From contig CAVFZY010000032.1 of NCBI GenBank assembly GCA_963627135.1, positions 29,863 through 93,862 on the forward strand: a DNA stretch of 64,000 bases, read 5' to 3'. This DNA is from CAG-103 sp963627135. GTDB lineage: Bacteria; Bacillota; Clostridia; Oscillospirales; Oscillospiraceae. The translations under genes were made by a program, and so were the position numbers. The notes below the pieces were generated by a model that saw only the letters and a list, made by a program, of their open reading frames with translations, was not told the origin of the DNA and did not search any database. Numbering within the stretch: the stretch's first letter is position 1; each line of letters begins with the position of its first letter. Below, piece after piece: positions 33,092 to 42,006 of the stretch.

Positions 33092-34084
33092 TCAGTCAAG
33101 ACCAATGCCGTTGCGGACGATGTGGGCCTCTTTGTAGCGGCCTTCGTAGCAGAGCAGTGCGTTGATGGTAGAGAGTCTGCACAGCAGGTCCATGGAAGTG
33201 TCGGAGAAAAAGCCGCTGTGCGGAGTGATAATGACATTATCCCGGCCAAGCAGCGGGCACTTGTCAAGCTCAGGGAACTCGGACTCCAGCATATCCAGAC
33301 CGGCGGCGCGAACCAGGCCGTTGTCCAACGCCCAGGCCAGATCTTCTTCGCAGATCATTGCGCCGCGGCCCTCGTTGATGATGATCGGCTGCTTTTTGCA
33401 CTTGGCAAACAGTTCCTTGTTGAACATGTGATAATTGTCGTCCGTAAGGTTCATGTGGATGGAGATAACGTCCGACTGCTCAAGAATGGTGTCCATATCC
33501 ACGAGCTCCACGCCCACGCTCTCTGCGACCTCGGCAGGCAGGAACGGATCGTAGGCAATGACGTGCATATCCAACCCTTTGGCCTTCTTGGCGACCGAGC
33601 GGCCAATACGCCCCAGGCCAACGATGCCCATGGTCTGCCCTTCGATGCGCTTGAGCCCCTTGGCCGCGTCGTAGATCCACTGCTTGTCCTGCTGAATGCT
33701 CCGGTCATAGATGCGCAGGCCGCGCTGCAGGAACAGCATCAGCGCCACTGCATTTTCCGCCGTCTCCTGTGTGCAGTAGTCCTCGATCGAAACGACAGCG
33801 ATGCCCTTTTCGGTGGCATAATCGATATCGACCTCATTGAAGCCGGTGGACTGGAAGGAGATAACCTTGCACTTGGGCATGGCGTCTATCTCTTTCTTGC
33901 CGAGGTAGACATAGCCGTTGATGACGACGTCAGCGTCCGCGATGTCTGTGTAGAACTGCTCGTTGTGCTCGGAGTGCTCGTCAAACACGGCGATCGCGGT
34001 CTCAGCGTCTTTTGGCAGCACGGAAAACTCGATGCTCATATCTCTGTCTTTTGTTGCAGGGGCCTCTGTAAATACAACTTTCAT
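33092..34084 (-). CDS. D-isomer-specific 2-hydroxyacid dehydrogenase
   Basis: This 330-residue protein has the NAD-binding motif GIVGLGRIGRSVAKKAKGL (about residues 152-170) and the catalytic layout of the family (arginine in the N-INEGRGAM region, glutamate and the histidine in IITPHSGFFSD). It would interconvert a 2-hydroxyacid and a 2-oxoacid. It lies 18 bases after a CoA-transferase gene. The neighbouring 2-oxoacid:ferredoxin oxidoreductase suggests that it feeds a 2-oxoacid into oxidation to acyl-CoA. The substrate is unknown. Confidence 0.88.
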   Translation of the reverse strand: MKVVFTEAPATKDRDMSIEFSVLPKDAETAIAVFDEHSEHNEQFYTDIADADVVINGYVYLGKKEIDAMPKCKVISFQSTGFNEVDIDYATEKGIAVVSIEDYCTQETAENAVALMLFLQRGLRIYDRSIQQDKQWIYDAAKGLKRIEGQTMGIVGLGRIGRSVAKKAKGLDMHVIAYDPFLPAEVAESVGVELVDMDTILEQSDVISIHMNLTDDNYHMFNKELFAKCKKQPIIINEGRGAMICEEDLAWALDNGLVRAAGLDMLESEFPELDKCPLLGRDNVIITPHSGFFSDTSMDLLCRLSTINALLCYEGRYKEAHIVRNGIGLD

Positions 34085-34102
34085 TTTAATTCTCCTTTGC
34101 CT

Positions 34103-35329
34103 TTAGATAATGGCGTTCTCTTCGCGCATGCACGCGATTTCTTCATCCGTATAGCCTAGGGCCGCGAATACACGGTCGGTGTCTTCCCCGATCTTTCCGG
34201 TGGGCGTATAACTGCGCTGCTCATAGTCCGAAAAATGCACGGGCGGGCAGGGCATCATGACCTTCAGGCCGTCTTTGAACTCCAGCTCCTGCACATAGCC
34301 GTTGGCGAGCGCCTGCTCGTCGGTGCTGACGTCGCGCGTGCAGTGCATGACCTCGCAGGAAACGCTGTTGCTGCTGAGATAATCACGCCATTCGCTGCTC
34401 GTGCGCGTCAAAAACAGCTTGTTGAGCCGCTCGACGAACTCCACGATCGCATCGCTTTCGGCGAGCGCACCAAGCGATGCATAGTTGGGATTTTCAGTCA
34501 CATCCGGCATGTCAAACAGCTTGGCGAACTTCGGCAGGTCACGCTGATACTCGTTGTCAAAAATGCCGATCCACTTCCCGTCCGCGCACAGATAATACTG
34601 TGAGAACGGGTCCGCAGGGCGCAGCGGATCCAGTGGGCGCTTGCCGCCAAACTGCGGCTGATGCGATACGACGGACACTGCGTTGCACCAGATACCGCTG
34701 GCAAAAAGCGAGGTGTTGACCAATGTGCCGCGGCCGGTACGTACGCGGCCAAGCAGAGCCATGAGGATGCCGGAAAAAAGCACAGAACTGGTAGACATAT
34801 CACCAAAGGCATAGGTCGGGTTAAACGGGAAACTGCCCGGCACCTGCCAATCAGCCATCGGCCCGGAGCGCAGCCAGAACGCAGTGCTGTCGAAGCCGGG
34901 ATTTGAAGCAACAGGGCCCTTCGGGCCGAAACCGGAAAAGTGCGCATATACAAGCTTCGGATAGCAATCACGCAGGCTTTCGTAGTCGAGATCGAGGCGC
35001 TGGAGGCCGCCGACACGAACATTCGTAAGGAACACATCCGCATCCTCAAGCAGCTTGAGCATCGCCGCTTTTCCGTCGGGATGCTTCAGGTTGATAGATG
35101 TGAGCTTCTTGCCGCTGTTCTGGATCGTAAAGAGCGGATTTTTATAGTCCTCACAGACAACGCGTTCAAAATTGCCAGCCACACGATAGTCGTCGCCGGC
35201 AAGGCTTTCAATTTTGATGACCTCGGCGCCATATGCGCTCAGCATCCGTCCGGCGGTAGGAGCGGCAACAACGGTCGCCAACTCGATCACTTTTATGCCT
35301 TCGAGGGGCATTTTTATGTTTTCGGTCAT
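34103..35329 (-). CDS. Class III (CaiB/BaiF family) CoA-transferase
   Basis: This 408-residue protein is a full-length class III CoA-transferase. It starts PLEGIKVIELATVVAAPTAGRML, has YGAEVIKIES, GKKLTSINLKHPDGK, and the catalytic Asp in AYAFGDMSTSS preceded by the usual FSGFG. It moves CoA between carboxylic acids. It is divergent from the GntR/FCD regulator gene, whose product is the obvious candidate to control it. An acyl-CoA formed by the nearby oxidoreductase could be its CoA donor. Confidence 0.9.
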   Translation of the reverse strand: MTENIKMPLEGIKVIELATVVAAPTAGRMLSAYGAEVIKIESLAGDDYRVAGNFERVVCEDYKNPLFTIQNSGKKLTSINLKHPDGKAAMLKLLEDADVFLTNVRVGGLQRLDLDYESLRDCYPKLVYAHFSGFGPKGPVASNPGFDSTAFWLRSGPMADWQVPGSFPFNPTYAFGDMSTSSVLFSGILMALLGRVRTGRGTLVNTSLFASGIWCNAVSVVSHQPQFGGKRPLDPLRPADPFSQYYLCADGKWIGIFDNEYQRDLPKFAKLFDMPDVTENPNYASLGALAESDAIVEFVERLNKLFLTRTSSEWRDYLSSNSVSCEVMHCTRDVSTDEQALANGYVQELEFKDGLKVMMPCPPVHFSDYEQRSYTPTGKIGEDTDRVFAALGYTDEEIACMREENAII

Positions 35330-35357
35330 TTTTTACCTCCGTGGCGTATTTGTATGT

Positions 35358-35386
35358 TTGCATTACAGATTTTTGCGTGTTATAAT
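35358..35386 (+). promoter_or_regulatory. Promoter of the GntR/FCD regulator gene
   Basis: TTGCAT (35358-35363) and TATAAT (35381-35386) are 17 bases apart. An imperfect inverted repeat with TGTA and TACA ends (35351-35367) overlaps the -35 box and may be a regulator site for this divergent region. Confidence 0.65.
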
Positions 35387-35422
35387 CTTGACCATCACAT
35401 AGCGGGAAAGGGTGAAAATGTT

Positions 35423-36145
35423 TTGTTCACATCCGTTCATCAGGAGAGGAACTTCAAAAATATCATCAATCAAATCAAGCAGGCAATCATATCCGGAGAA
35501 CTCAAGGTTGGTGACTGCCTCCCAACGGAAGGTGAACTGACGCAAATATTCGGTGTCAGCCGATCCTCCGTGAGAGAGGCCCTGAAGGCCCTCGAAGTGT
35601 ACGGGCTTATCGAGTCGCGTAAAGGCGGTGGCAGCTTTGTCGTGAACAACCTGCTATCCTCCATGACGGACAGCCTTTCGATGTACTTTCGCCTGCAGGG
35701 GTGCACACTGCACGATTTGACCCAGCTGCGTCAGTCCATTGAGCTTGGCGCGGTACGTGAGGTGATCAACAGTGCCACCGATGATGAGATCAAAGAGCTC
35801 GGCGACTGCCTGAATCGTTATCTCAACAGCAGCACGACCGACGAGCACCAGCTTTACGACATGAATTTCCACAGTATGCTTGTTACGCTATCGAAAAACA
35901 CGCTGTATCAATATATGCTCAGCTCATTCAACGACGTATACTCGAAGGATATCTGCTATTCGCACCAGGTCGTCGAGGATCAAGGACAGATCGAAGAATC
36001 ATACAAGATCCACACAGAACTGTACAACGCCATATGTGCGCGCGATATGAACGCCGCAGCCGAATGGTTGAACCGTCACTTTGACTTCACGCAGGAAGAT
36101 ATCAGGCGCCAGACGAGCTACTTCTTCGGTGAGAACGAACTATAA
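35423..36145 (+). CDS. GntR-family transcriptional regulator with FCD domain
   Basis: This 240-residue protein has a GntR winged helix (about residues 8-75: GELKVGDCLPTEGELTQIFG, SRSSVREALKALEVYGLIESR). A helical FCD ligand-binding domain follows, with the metal-type histidines in D-M-N-F-H and IHTELYNAI...LNRHFD. Such regulators respond to organic acids. The start is a TTG at 35423 behind GGGAAAGGG; there is no in-frame ATG before the DNA-binding domain. It lies inside the organic-acid island, between two divergently placed gene groups. Confidence 0.9.
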   Translation: MFTSVHQERNFKNIINQIKQAIISGELKVGDCLPTEGELTQIFGVSRSSVREALKALEVYGLIESRKGGGSFVVNNLLSSMTDSLSMYFRLQGCTLHDLTQLRQSIELGAVREVINSATDDEIKELGDCLNRYLNSSTTDEHQLYDMNFHSMLVTLSKNTLYQYMLSSFNDVYSKDICYSHQVVEDQGQIEESYKIHTELYNAICARDMNAAAEWLNRHFDFTQEDIRRQTSYFFGENEL

Positions 36146-36162
36146 GAGCAGCCTCTTTTTGC

Positions 36163-36196
36163 ATGTCATCCCGACAAAAGCGGGATGACATTTTTT
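36163..36196 (+). terminator. Terminator of the GntR regulator gene
   Basis: An 11-bp stem (36163-36173 with 36181-36191) runs into six T, just before the convergent symporter gene. Confidence 0.9.
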
Positions 36197-36200
36197 GTGC

Positions 36201-37649
36201 TTATTCTTCCTGTGCCCTGCCTATGGAGAGAAATCCTTCAACCCGGGTACGTTCCTCGTCACTCTGCCTGCCGAAAATGGAGACGAGGAAATAGATCGCA
36301 CCAGAGGCAACGAGGCCGGGCCAGAGGCAGTCAATCTGAAAAACGCCGCCTAGGCCGGAACTTTTGCAGATATACCAACCGATGACCGTGACCGTTGCCA
36401 CAAGGATGCTGTAAAATGCGGCCTGAGAATTGCCGCGCTTCCAGACAAAACCCATAACGGTCGGGAAAAACAGGCCGGCAGAGAGGATGGTCAATGTAAG
36501 AAACAGAATATTCATGATATCCTGCATAAACCATGCGATCAGCGCACTGGTAATGCCGATGATAGCAGATGCGATGATGCTAAGGCGCGAGATCTTCTGC
36601 TCAGAGGCATTGGGGTTGATATAGCGCAGGTAGATATCTCGCGTGATGTTGGCCGAGCCGGTGATAATGGCAACATCGCCTGAGGACATGATCGCAGCAA
36701 GAATACCAACAATGACAATTCCCTTGATACCGGACGGGAAAGTCATGAGAATCAGATTCGTCATGGCGTTGGTGCCGGCAGGCAGATCCGGTATCAGGAG
36801 CTTGGTGGCCATGCCCTCATAAGTAGAACAGAAAGCAAGAGGAATGATGAGTAAAGCCGCATAGATCCCGCCGCGCTTTGCAACCGCGGGCGACTTCGCC
36901 GAGATGCAGCGGGTGTAGCTATCCATGGTGGTGAAAAACGACAGCACCGTGGATACCGCAAACGCGATGATCGTCGGCCAGCCCCATGCGCCGAGGTCGA
37001 AGTAGCTCGCCGGCAGTGCGCGGACAGCGCTGATGCCGCCGGTCGCCTTTGCGGCAAAGGGCACGCCGATCACAATGCCGAGCACAAGCAGACCCACCTG
37101 CACCCAGTCAGTATAGACAACGGCCATGAAGCCGCCGAGCGCCGTATAGGCGATCAGGACGGCGGAGGCGATCAGAAAGGATTTTCCGAGGCCGAGCTGC
37201 GTGAGGGTGTTGAGAATTTCGCCGGCCGCAACAAGTTGTGAAGCGGTGACACCGATCATGCCAAAGAGCGTGCAGATAGTGGCAACAAGGCGTGCGCGGC
37301 CATCATAACGACTCTCAATAAATTCGGGATATGTAATATGCTGCAGCTTGTCTCCGATGCGCTTGATCTTTTCTGACAGCAGCAGGGAGAACAGTAGGCA
37401 TCCCATCGCAGTCATGCCAACGTACCACACGGCGGTAATACCCATATCGTAACCCTTTGTCGAGGTTCCGATCACGGATGCACCACCGATCCAGCAGGAG
37501 ACCCATAGACACATGATTGTAACAGGGTTTTGCTTTCTCCCGCCGACATAGTAATTTTCTGTGCCTTTGTCCTTCCGGTTGGCGAAGACACCGATAGCCA
37601 GCATTGCGACAAGATATATTCCAATAAAGCAAAAATCTATCGTTCTCAT
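36201..37649 (-). CDS. Sodium:solute symporter family (SSS) transporter
   Basis: This 482-residue protein has about thirteen hydrophobic helices. It shows the SSS pattern: NYYVGGRKQNPVTIMCLWVS near the start, ALGGFMAVVYTDWVQVGLLV in the middle and the RLS-x-x-x-S region. It would import an organic anion or amino acid with sodium. The ATG at 37649 is favoured; a GTG two codons earlier is also possible behind GGTGG. It ends the oxidoreductase operon, implying that it brings in the substrate. Confidence 0.87.
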   Translation of the reverse strand: MRTIDFCFIGIYLVAMLAIGVFANRKDKGTENYYVGGRKQNPVTIMCLWVSCWIGGASVIGTSTKGYDMGITAVWYVGMTAMGCLLFSLLLSEKIKRIGDKLQHITYPEFIESRYDGRARLVATICTLFGMIGVTASQLVAAGEILNTLTQLGLGKSFLIASAVLIAYTALGGFMAVVYTDWVQVGLLVLGIVIGVPFAAKATGGISAVRALPASYFDLGAWGWPTIIAFAVSTVLSFFTTMDSYTRCISAKSPAVAKRGGIYAALLIIPLAFCSTYEGMATKLLIPDLPAGTNAMTNLILMTFPSGIKGIVIVGILAAIMSSGDVAIITGSANITRDIYLRYINPNASEQKISRLSIIASAIIGITSALIAWFMQDIMNILFLTLTILSAGLFFPTVMGFVWKRGNSQAAFYSILVATVTVIGWYICKSSGLGGVFQIDCLWPGLVASGAIYFLVSIFGRQSDEERTRVEGFLSIGRAQEE

Positions 37650-37673
37650 TTCCACACAACCACCAAAAGTTTT

Positions 37674-38216
37674 TTACTTTGTGCCGGTGACGCTCTTTAC
37701 GCCCGCGTCAAAGCACATTCCATTTTGGGGATTGACCTTGCCTTTGCGGGCAAAAAACTTATCAATGTAGCCCTTGAAGTCCGCGCAATCAAACATACCG
37801 GAAGCAGCAACAGCTGCACCGAGCGCCGCAATATTCAGGCCTCTCGGATTGCCGAGTTCATTTGCAATGTCACTCGCCGGGACACGAACCACCTGGATAT
37901 CGTCTCTGAACGCATAGTCCGGACTACACAGGGAACTGTTGACAACGAGGATGGAACCTGGCTTCATGGTGTCCATGAATTTGCCAATGGAGACCTCGTT
38001 GAGGCAGATGAGAACATCGGGTGCCTTGACATAAGGGCTCGCGATCTCTTCGTCGCTGATCTTGATGTTACAGTTTGCAGTGCCGCCGCGCATTTCAGAA
38101 CCGTAAGAGGGGTACCAAGTAATTGTTTTTCCGGCTTCCATGCCGGCAAAAGCAAGAATGTTGCCGGCAACCAAAACTCCCTGTCCACCGAATCCGGCGC
38201 AGATAATTTCAGTCAT
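37674..38216 (-). CDS. 2-oxoacid:ferredoxin oxidoreductase, gamma subunit
   Basis: This 180-residue protein is a typical gamma domain: CAGFGGQGVLVAGNILAFAG, WYPSYGSEMRGGTANC and APDVLICLNE. It pairs with the alpha, beta and delta subunits encoded immediately upstream. The complex oxidises a 2-oxoacid with CoA to acyl-CoA, CO2 and reduced ferredoxin. Only 2 bases separate it from the beta gene. Confidence 0.93.
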   Translation of the reverse strand: MTEIICAGFGGQGVLVAGNILAFAGMEAGKTITWYPSYGSEMRGGTANCNIKISDEEIASPYVKAPDVLICLNEVSIGKFMDTMKPGSILVVNSSLCSPDYAFRDDIQVVRVPASDIANELGNPRGLNIAALGAAVAASGMFDCADFKGYIDKFFARKGKVNPQNGMCFDAGVKSVTGTK

Positions 38217-38218
38217 AT

Positions 38219-38953
38219 TTATTTCTCCTTCTTATCAATGAACTCGCCGAGCTCGTAGTATTTCAGACTCTCGTTGCGGATGCGCTCACATGCTGCGGCC
38301 GGGCTGAGGCTCCAGTTGGTCGGGCAGGCACCCAGCAGCTCGACAAGGCAGAAGCCCTCACCGCGAAGCTGCTTTTCAAACGCCTTCTGGATGTATTGCT
38401 GCGCCTTGATGACGCCAGCAGGGCTGTCCAGTGCGGCGCGGGCAAGGTATGCGATGTCCATGTAGCCGATGGTCTTGGTAATGTCAAAAACACCGCCCTG
38501 CGTCTTGGGATCGCGGCCCTTGAGAGAAGAGGCGGTCTTCTGACCCGGAAGCGTGGTCGGTGCCATCTGGCCGCCGGTCATGCCGAACACGCCGTTGTTC
38601 AGAACAATGGCGACAATATTCTCATTGCGCAGAGCGCAGTGAACGGTTTCGGCAGTCCCGATCGAGTAAGCGGCACCGTCGCCAAGATAAGCGGCGACAA
38701 GTGCATCCGGACGTGCACGCTTGATACCGGCGGCTACAGCGATGGGGCGGCCGTGCGCACACATGACGGTGTCAAAATCCCAAATGTCCATGCTCCATGC
38801 GCCGCAGGCAACGTCGACCGTGGGAATGAACTTTTCGCGCATGCCGAGTGCTTCCACCGATTCGGCAATGATTCTGTCGGAAATACCGTGGGCGCAACCA
38901 GGGCAGAAGGAAGAGCCGGGGTAGGTAAGACTGTCAGGCTTTTTGAGTATCAT
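38219..38953 (-). CDS. 2-oxoacid:ferredoxin oxidoreductase, beta (TPP-binding) subunit
   Basis: This 244-residue protein has FCPGCAHGI near the start and the thiamine pyrophosphate motif from YLGDGAAYSIGTAETVHCAL to VLNNGVFGMTGGQ. These are typical of the VOR/KOR four-subunit class. GTGAGGAA precedes the ATG. Confidence 0.94.
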   Translation of the reverse strand: MILKKPDSLTYPGSSFCPGCAHGISDRIIAESVEALGMREKFIPTVDVACGAWSMDIWDFDTVMCAHGRPIAVAAGIKRARPDALVAAYLGDGAAYSIGTAETVHCALRNENIVAIVLNNGVFGMTGGQMAPTTLPGQKTASSLKGRDPKTQGGVFDITKTIGYMDIAYLARAALDSPAGVIKAQQYIQKAFEKQLRGEGFCLVELLGACPTNWSLSPAAACERIRNESLKYYELGEFIDKKEK

Positions 38954-38962
38954 AACTTTTCC

Positions 38963-40012
38963 TCACTTTCCAGCAAGCTCGCGGGCTTTCTTCACAATGA
39001 CCTCGGGATCGGGAACATCAAAGAACGTGCCGTAGGAGTCGATCGGATAACGACTGTCGGTCGCAAGCTTGAGATCATCGACCATCTGGCCGAGAATATT
39101 CATTTCGACGCATACAAAGCCCTTGAAGTCGGGCGCAAGATGCTCGAACGCCTTGTTCGGGTACGGCCAGAGCGTAATCGGACGGATCAGGCCAAGACGG
39201 AATCCCTGCGCGCGGGCCATTCTCACGGCTTCTTTCGCAATACGGGAACTGATGCCGAATGCCACCGTGATGACCTCCGCATCCTCGGTCATATAACTTT
39301 CCCAGCGCTGCTCGTTGTCGGTGATGGTCTGGTATTTGCCGGAAAGATATTCCTCATAGTTCTTGTGGCCGTAGAAGCAGACATTGCTGATGACCTTGTG
39401 CTGCTCGCCGATCTTGCTGCCTTTGACCGACCAGTCATAGGCGTTGATGTCGTGCTCGTGCATCTCCGGCAGCTGAACAATCTCCATCATCTGACCGATC
39501 GCAGCGTCGGAGGCAATGATCACGGGGTGAAGGTACTTCTCCGCAAGATCAAATGCGTCGCGGACAAGATCCATGCCTTCCTGAACGGAGTTTGGCGCGA
39601 GGACGATGGTCCGGTAGTCGCCGTTGCCGCCGCCGCGTGTGACGGCCCAGTAGTCGCCCTGCCCCTGCGCAATGTCACCGAGGCCGTTGCCGATACGCAT
39701 GACATCGATCAGCACTGCCGGCAGATCCGCCGCGCACAAATAGGAAATGCCCTCATGCTGCAGCGCGAAGCCCGGGCCAGAGGAGCTGGTCATCGCTCTT
39801 GCGCCGGTCGCTGCCGCTCCATACAGCATGTTCACGCCGCCAAGCTCGGATTCGGTCTGAACGAACTGACCACCAACCTCCGCCATTCTCCACGAGAGAT
39901 ATTCCAGAATCTCGGTCTGAGGCGTGATCGGATAGCCGCTGTAAAATCTGCAGCCGGCACGCAGCGCCGCCTCGGCAAGCGCTTCGTTGCCTTTCATCAA
40001 TACTTTTTCCAT
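38963..40012 (-). CDS. 2-oxoacid:ferredoxin oxidoreductase, alpha subunit (VorB-like)
   Basis: This 349-residue protein begins MEKVLMKGNEALAEAALRAG and has YPITPQTEILEYL, QTESELGGVNMLYGAAATGA and TSSSGPGFALQHEG, as in VorB/KorA proteins. The wording is nearest to subunits annotated for branched-chain 2-oxoacids, but alpha subunits are poor guides to substrate. GGAGGCGGAGAA precedes the start. Confidence 0.93.
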   Translation of the reverse strand: MEKVLMKGNEALAEAALRAGCRFYSGYPITPQTEILEYLSWRMAEVGGQFVQTESELGGVNMLYGAAATGARAMTSSSGPGFALQHEGISYLCAADLPAVLIDVMRIGNGLGDIAQGQGDYWAVTRGGGNGDYRTIVLAPNSVQEGMDLVRDAFDLAEKYLHPVIIASDAAIGQMMEIVQLPEMHEHDINAYDWSVKGSKIGEQHKVISNVCFYGHKNYEEYLSGKYQTITDNEQRWESYMTEDAEVITVAFGISSRIAKEAVRMARAQGFRLGLIRPITLWPYPNKAFEHLAPDFKGFVCVEMNILGQMVDDLKLATDSRYPIDSYGTFFDVPDPEVIVKKARELAGK

Positions 40013-40024
40013 TTCTCCGCCTCC

Positions 40025-40228
40025 TCAGGTATGGATCTCGATGCAGTAGTCGGGGCACATTCTGTAGCACATGCCACAGCCTACGCATTTGGTGGGGTTG
40101 GCTATTGCATAGCGATAACCGCTCTTGTTCATTTCGAACGACTGGCTCAGCGCGCCCTTTCTGCATACGCTCACACAAAGGCCGCAGCCCTTGCAGTGTT
40201 CATGATTGATGATGATTTTTTCCTGCAT
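40025..40228 (-). CDS. 2-oxoacid:ferredoxin oxidoreductase, delta (2x[4Fe-4S]) subunit
   Basis: This 67-residue ferredoxin-like protein has two clusters: CKGCGLCVSVCRKGA and CVGCGMCYRMCPD. It serves as the electron-transfer delta subunit of the complex encoded just downstream. The ATG at 40228 follows GGAG; the upstream in-frame stretch is not part of the domain. Confidence 0.93.
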   Translation of the reverse strand: MQEKIIINHEHCKGCGLCVSVCRKGALSQSFEMNKSGYRYAIANPTKCVGCGMCYRMCPDYCIEIHT

Positions 40229-40326
40229 TTTAATCTCCAATTCCAGTGATAAACTTGAAATCCATATTCCCAGGGAAAATGCAGGCACATTTCCCCGGGG
40301 AATATTTCCGATAAATTCAATTTGAC

Positions 40327-41592
40327 TCAGGTGTTCGCCGCTTTGGCTTCTTTTTTATTGAGGAGCACCATGGCCAGTGCTGCCAGCATACCAGCAATGC
40401 ACATGCCGCACAGCAGCGTGAACACTCTGGAGTATGCCGCGTTGCCGTACTTGTCGAGCCAATTGCCAATGATCGTGGGCAGGCAGATGTCCGGCAGATT
40501 GAAGCCGACAATGGACGCCACGGCCATTGCGGTGCCGGAGATCTCCTTCGGTACCCTTGCCTCGTCAACAGAGGCCCACATGACGCCGCGTGCCATGAAG
40601 CAAACGGTTGCAAGGACAAGTGTCAGCACGGTAAAGATCGTGACAAGCGAAGAGCCGCCTTTTGCAAGGGAGATGTAGAGCGTGATCACAAACATCGCAC
40701 CGAAAGCGATGATCTCGAACTTGGACACGGACTTCATTTTGTCGGCCAGCACGCCGCCGATGGGCGCGCCGATCAGCTTCAGGCCGTAGCTCTTGAGAAT
40801 CGCCAGGAAGCCCGCGAACGTGACCGTTGCTCCGAGCACGTTGGTCATGTACGGCGTGATGAAAGACTGGCAGGTGTAAAAGCCGTAGCAGCAGAAGATG
40901 ATGATGCAGCTGAGGTAGAACTTCGGGAGCTTGAACACGGCAAAAGTGCCCTTAATATCGACTTTTTTCTTTACTGCAGCGCTGTAGTGGACTTCTGTGA
41001 TCTTCTCATCAAAGAAGATCTGAACAAGCAGACCGCCGATAAAGCTCATGACACCCATCACGATGACCGCGGTCTTGAGGGCAGTGACGGAGCTGTCCAT
41101 GCAGGAGAAAGCCCAAAGGGCAACCGCGTTTGTGATCGTGGCAGACAGGCCGCAGAATGCCTCATAATAACCGAATGTACGGCCCTGCTCATCCTCGCCG
41201 CCGACCATGGAAACCGCCTTGAGAATCGCAGCAAAGAATGCGGTAACACTGGCAATGCCGGAAATGATCCATGTGATCATTGCGCACGCATAGCTGCGCA
41301 TCGTAAATGCGAAGAAAATGCTGACTGCAGCCTGCAGATATGCGGATACAACGATAATGCCCTTCGTTTTACAACGGTCCGCAATCCAGCCGCCGGGCAG
41401 AAGACCGATGCAGCTCACGATGGTATAGACCGTGATCAGAAGGCCGAGCTGCGTGTTTGTGCACTGCATTGCTTCCAGCATTGCATCGTAAAAGATGTAC
41501 TTCATGTAGGCCAGATTGAACATCGAACCATAAACGAAGCCAAGGGAAATGACAGCCAAAAAGTATTTTGTTCTGTTACTTGCGCTTTTCAT
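40327..41592 (-). CDS. Major facilitator superfamily transporter
   Basis: This 421-residue protein has twelve predicted helices and the MFS loop motif GGWIADRCKTKG after helix 2, with the related IGGVLADKMKSVS in the second half. It heads the operon containing the 2-oxoacid oxidoreductase and the SSS symporter. It is likely to carry an organic acid, either importing substrate or exporting product. AAGGAGG precedes the ATG. Resemblance to oxalate/formate or sugar-acid carriers is general only. Confidence 0.87.
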   Translation of the reverse strand: MKSASNRTKYFLAVISLGFVYGSMFNLAYMKYIFYDAMLEAMQCTNTQLGLLITVYTIVSCIGLLPGGWIADRCKTKGIIVVSAYLQAAVSIFFAFTMRSYACAMITWIISGIASVTAFFAAILKAVSMVGGEDEQGRTFGYYEAFCGLSATITNAVALWAFSCMDSSVTALKTAVIVMGVMSFIGGLLVQIFFDEKITEVHYSAAVKKKVDIKGTFAVFKLPKFYLSCIIIFCCYGFYTCQSFITPYMTNVLGATVTFAGFLAILKSYGLKLIGAPIGGVLADKMKSVSKFEIIAFGAMFVITLYISLAKGGSSLVTIFTVLTLVLATVCFMARGVMWASVDEARVPKEISGTAMAVASIVGFNLPDICLPTIIGNWLDKYGNAAYSRVFTLLCGMCIAGMLAALAMVLLNKKEAKAANT

Positions 41593-41780
41593 TGGTATCC
41601 TCCTTATTTTTGATGATATTCCCTTTTCCCATGTAACGCTCTCACATCATCCTTTCTGATTATCTTATTGTCTGACAAATAAGACGTAAGGAAAAAGCTA
41701 CATTCGTAGCTTTGCGTTTGGCTGCGCAGCCATGCATATGAACACAAAGTCATTTTATATTTTTCAGAGCAAATTGTCAA
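41593..41780 (-). promoter_or_regulatory. Promoter, leader hairpins and operator-like palindrome of the catabolic operon
   Basis: On the minus strand TTGACA (41775-41780) and TAAAAT (41752-41757) are 17 bases apart, giving a leader of about 150 bases. It contains a GGCTGCGCAGCC self-complementary block (41720-41731) and an 8-bp hairpin (41694-41701 with 41706-41713) that runs into five T, like a terminator. A perfect 11-bp palindrome TTGTCTGACAA (41668-41678) follows. The palindrome is of the size bound by GntR/FCD proteins; the link to the regulator at 35423 is inferred. Confidence 0.6.
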
Positions 41781-41972
41781 CCAGAATTCGAAAAACAGTA
41801 TATCAAAAATTTAACACGCTTTCCGATAACTTCCGTGCGGCGAAGCTCTCCGGTTTCCTGCAAGGGCAATTCCTGCTTCTTTGCCCCGGAGCACACCTCC
41901 TCTTCCCACGCTGCAAAACAGCGAAGATGCGCTCGGACCTGCATGCATCCGTGTCCTTTGACAAGCGCAAGC
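41781..41972. other. Gene-free spacer
   Basis: Nothing coding is recognised here. The stretch is AT-rich at its left end and GC-rich at its right end, marking the change in base composition at the edge of the catabolic island. Confidence 0.4.
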
Positions 41973-41999
41973 CCCGCACCGGGTTTTTCGGTGCGGGGA
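41973..41999 (-). terminator. Terminator of the flavodoxin-ferredoxin gene
   Basis: A 10-bp stem (41973-41982 with 41990-41999) lies 8 bases after the stop codon. The loop is T-rich but the tail is not, so strength is uncertain. Confidence 0.65.
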
Positions 42000-42006
42000 T
42001 CGTTTC

